Shown: piece by piece, positions 5,431 through 6,500 of the stretch
How the letters are laid out: each line of letters begins with the position of its first letter
How positions within the stretch are numbered: the first letter of the stretch is position 1
NCBI GenBank assembly: GCA_035515515.1
Contig: DATJBC010000310.1
Coordinates: 1-6,500, forward strand
Reading direction: 5' to 3'
Length of the DNA: 6,500 nt
Source of the DNA: DATJBC01 sp035515515
GTDB lineage: Bacteria; Actinomycetota; Acidimicrobiia; Acidimicrobiales; UBA8190
Translations under genes and position numbers: made by a program
The notes under the pieces: generated by a model
What the model saw: the letters and a program-made list of their open reading frames with translations, nothing else
Databases searched by the model: none
What the model was told of the DNA's origin: nothing

Positions 5431-6500
5431 ACGGCCCCGACCCGGGGCTGCGGCTGGCCAGCGCCCCGGGGCGCTGGGTGTTGGCGGCCACCGTCCTGGG
5501 CTCGGCCATCGCCGCCATCGACTCCACGGTGGTGGGCATCGCCCTCCCCGCCATCGGCGGCGACTTCCACATGTCGGTGTCGAGCCTGCAGTGGGTGGTG
5601 AGCGGGTACCTCCTCACCCTGGCCGGGCTGCTGCTCGTGGGCGGCGCGCTGGGTGACCGCTACGGCCGCCGGCGCCTGTTCGTGGTGGGCGTGACCTGGT
5701 TCGCCCTGGCCTCGCTCCTGTGCGCGCTGGCACCGGACGCCACGACCCTCATCGCCGCGCGCGGCCTGCAGGGGGTGGGGGGCGCGCTGCTCACGCCGGG
5801 GTCCCTCGCCATCCTGCAGGCCTCGTTCGCCCCCGACGACCGGGGCCGCGCCATCGGCGCGTGGTCGGGCTTCGCCGGCGTGGGGACGGCGCTGGGCCCG
5901 TTCGTGGGCGGCTTCCTCATCAGCGCCGTGTCGTGGCGGATGATCTTCCTCATCAACCTGCCGCTGTCCGCCGCGGTGGTGTGGATCGCCCTGCGACACG
6001 TGCCCGAGACCAGGGACCCGGGGGCGCAGGGGCCGGTCGACTACGCGGGCGCCGCGGCGGTGACGGCCGGCCTGGGACTGCTCACCGCGGGGCTCATCGC
6101 CGCCCCGGGGGCGGGATGGTCGTCGGCGCCGGTCCTCGGGCTCCTGGGGGCGGGCGCCGCCGCCCTCGTCGCCTTCGTGCTCGTCGAGCACCGCCGCCCG
6201 TCGCCGCTGCTCCCGGTGGGGATCTTCACGGCCCGCCAATTCACGGCCACCAACGCCGTGACCTTCGTGGTCTACGCCGCCCTCGGGGGGGCGCTGTTCC
6301 TGTTGCCCGTGCAGCGGGAGGAGGTGGCGCACTACTCCCCGCTCGAGGCCGGGGTCTCGCTGCTGCCTCTCACGGCCATGATGCTCGTACTCTCGGCGCG
6401 CTCGGGAGCCCTGGCGGCGCGCATCGGCCCGCGCCTGCAGATGGCCACCGGTCCCGTGGTCGTGGGCGCCGGCATGGTGCTGTTGCGCTGGGCCGGCCCC
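5427..6500 (+). CDS. MFS transporter, DHA2 (EmrB/QacA-like) family, truncated by the window edge
   Basis: This is the first 358 codons of a proton-coupled inner-membrane exporter; DHA2 members have 14 helices and usually about 470-530 residues, so the end lies outside the window. Helix 1 carries the DHA2 signature AIDSTVVGIALPAI (30-43). Motif A is GGALGDRYGRRR (72-83), motif B is RGLQGVGGA (112-120), and motif C is around GVGTALGPFVGG (151-162). Further on, YSPLEAGVSLLPLT and ARIGPRLQMATG match the later half of the family. These proteins export drugs, dyes, lipids or other small molecules; the substrate here cannot be read from sequence. The GTG at 5427 overlaps the ispH stop, implying coupled expression, although a functional link with isoprenoid synthesis is unproven. 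No ribosome site beyond the G-rich GGCGGG stretch is visible. Confidence 0.93.
   Translation, partial: MNGPDPGLRLASAPGRWVLAATVLGSAIAAIDSTVVGIALPAIGGDFHMSVSSLQWVVSGYLLTLAGLLLVGGALGDRYGRRRLFVVGVTWFALASLLCALAPDATTLIAARGLQGVGGALLTPGSLAILQASFAPDDRGRAIGAWSGFAGVGTALGPFVGGFLISAVSWRMIFLINLPLSAAVVWIALRHVPETRDPGAQGPVDYAGAAAVTAGLGLLTAGLIAAPGAGWSSAPVLGLLGAGAAALVAFVLVEHRRPSPLLPVGIFTARQFTATNAVTFVVYAALGGALFLLPVQREEVAHYSPLEAGVSLLPLTAMMLVLSARSGALAARIGPRLQMATGPVVVGAGMVLLRWAGP

Noticed and set aside
4740..6332. Minus-strand 530-codon frame antisense to ispH and the MFS gene
   Set aside because: Its composition is that of a shadow frame, and both opposite-strand genes are recognisable families.
1..6500. CRISPR array, insertion sequence, toxin-antitoxin pair or phage defence system
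   Set aside because: There are no regularly spaced repeats, transposase motifs or nuclease/antitoxin pairs. All sizeable stretches are explained by the listed genes.

Overview
This is a very GC-rich bacterial window. Almost every open frame has long antisense shadows, starts are often GTG, and the lead genes appear to be leaderless. These traits suggest a high-GC actinobacterium, perhaps of the Acidimicrobiia type. That placement is inferred from style, since no phylogenetic marker was compared.

Left part (1-1345). A tRNA-Pro(GGG) gene lies on the minus strand behind a perfect TATAAT -10 box. Diverging from it is a stand-alone SGNH-type protein resembling the C-terminal half of OafA-like O-acyltransferases, with no acyltransferase-3 domain. 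This gene is visibly less GC-rich than the rest of the window. The 163-base gap between the two (151-313) holds their promoters and nothing else I can recognise. The first 76 bases hold no confident gene.

Middle (1342-4296, minus strand). This is a tightly packed three-gene operon: a PDZ/radical-SAM/DUF512 protein, the ribosome-assembly GTPase Der (EngA), and a 64-residue zinc-ribbon membrane microprotein. The first two overlap by four bases (GTGA) and the last two are separated by one base (TGAGATG), so translation is probably coupled. The operon's last stop codon shares the tetranucleotide CTAG with the stop of the convergent SGNH gene.

Right part (4372-6500, plus strand). Diverging from the operon across 75 bases is ispH, the last enzyme of the non-mevalonate isoprenoid pathway. 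It overlaps by GTGA with a DHA2-type MFS exporter that runs off the window. The DUF512-der pair and ispH resemble parts of a housekeeping neighbourhood found in several bacterial phyla, here split into two divergent units.

The clearest regulatory pattern is that all three lead protein genes have a TANNNT box ending exactly six bases before the start codon, while the three internal operon genes do not. This points to leaderless transcripts and supports the chosen starts. I see no CRISPR array, transposase, phage gene or clearly new multi-gene system. The most novel items are the Der-coupled microprotein, the lone SGNH protein and an altered G4 motif in Der.
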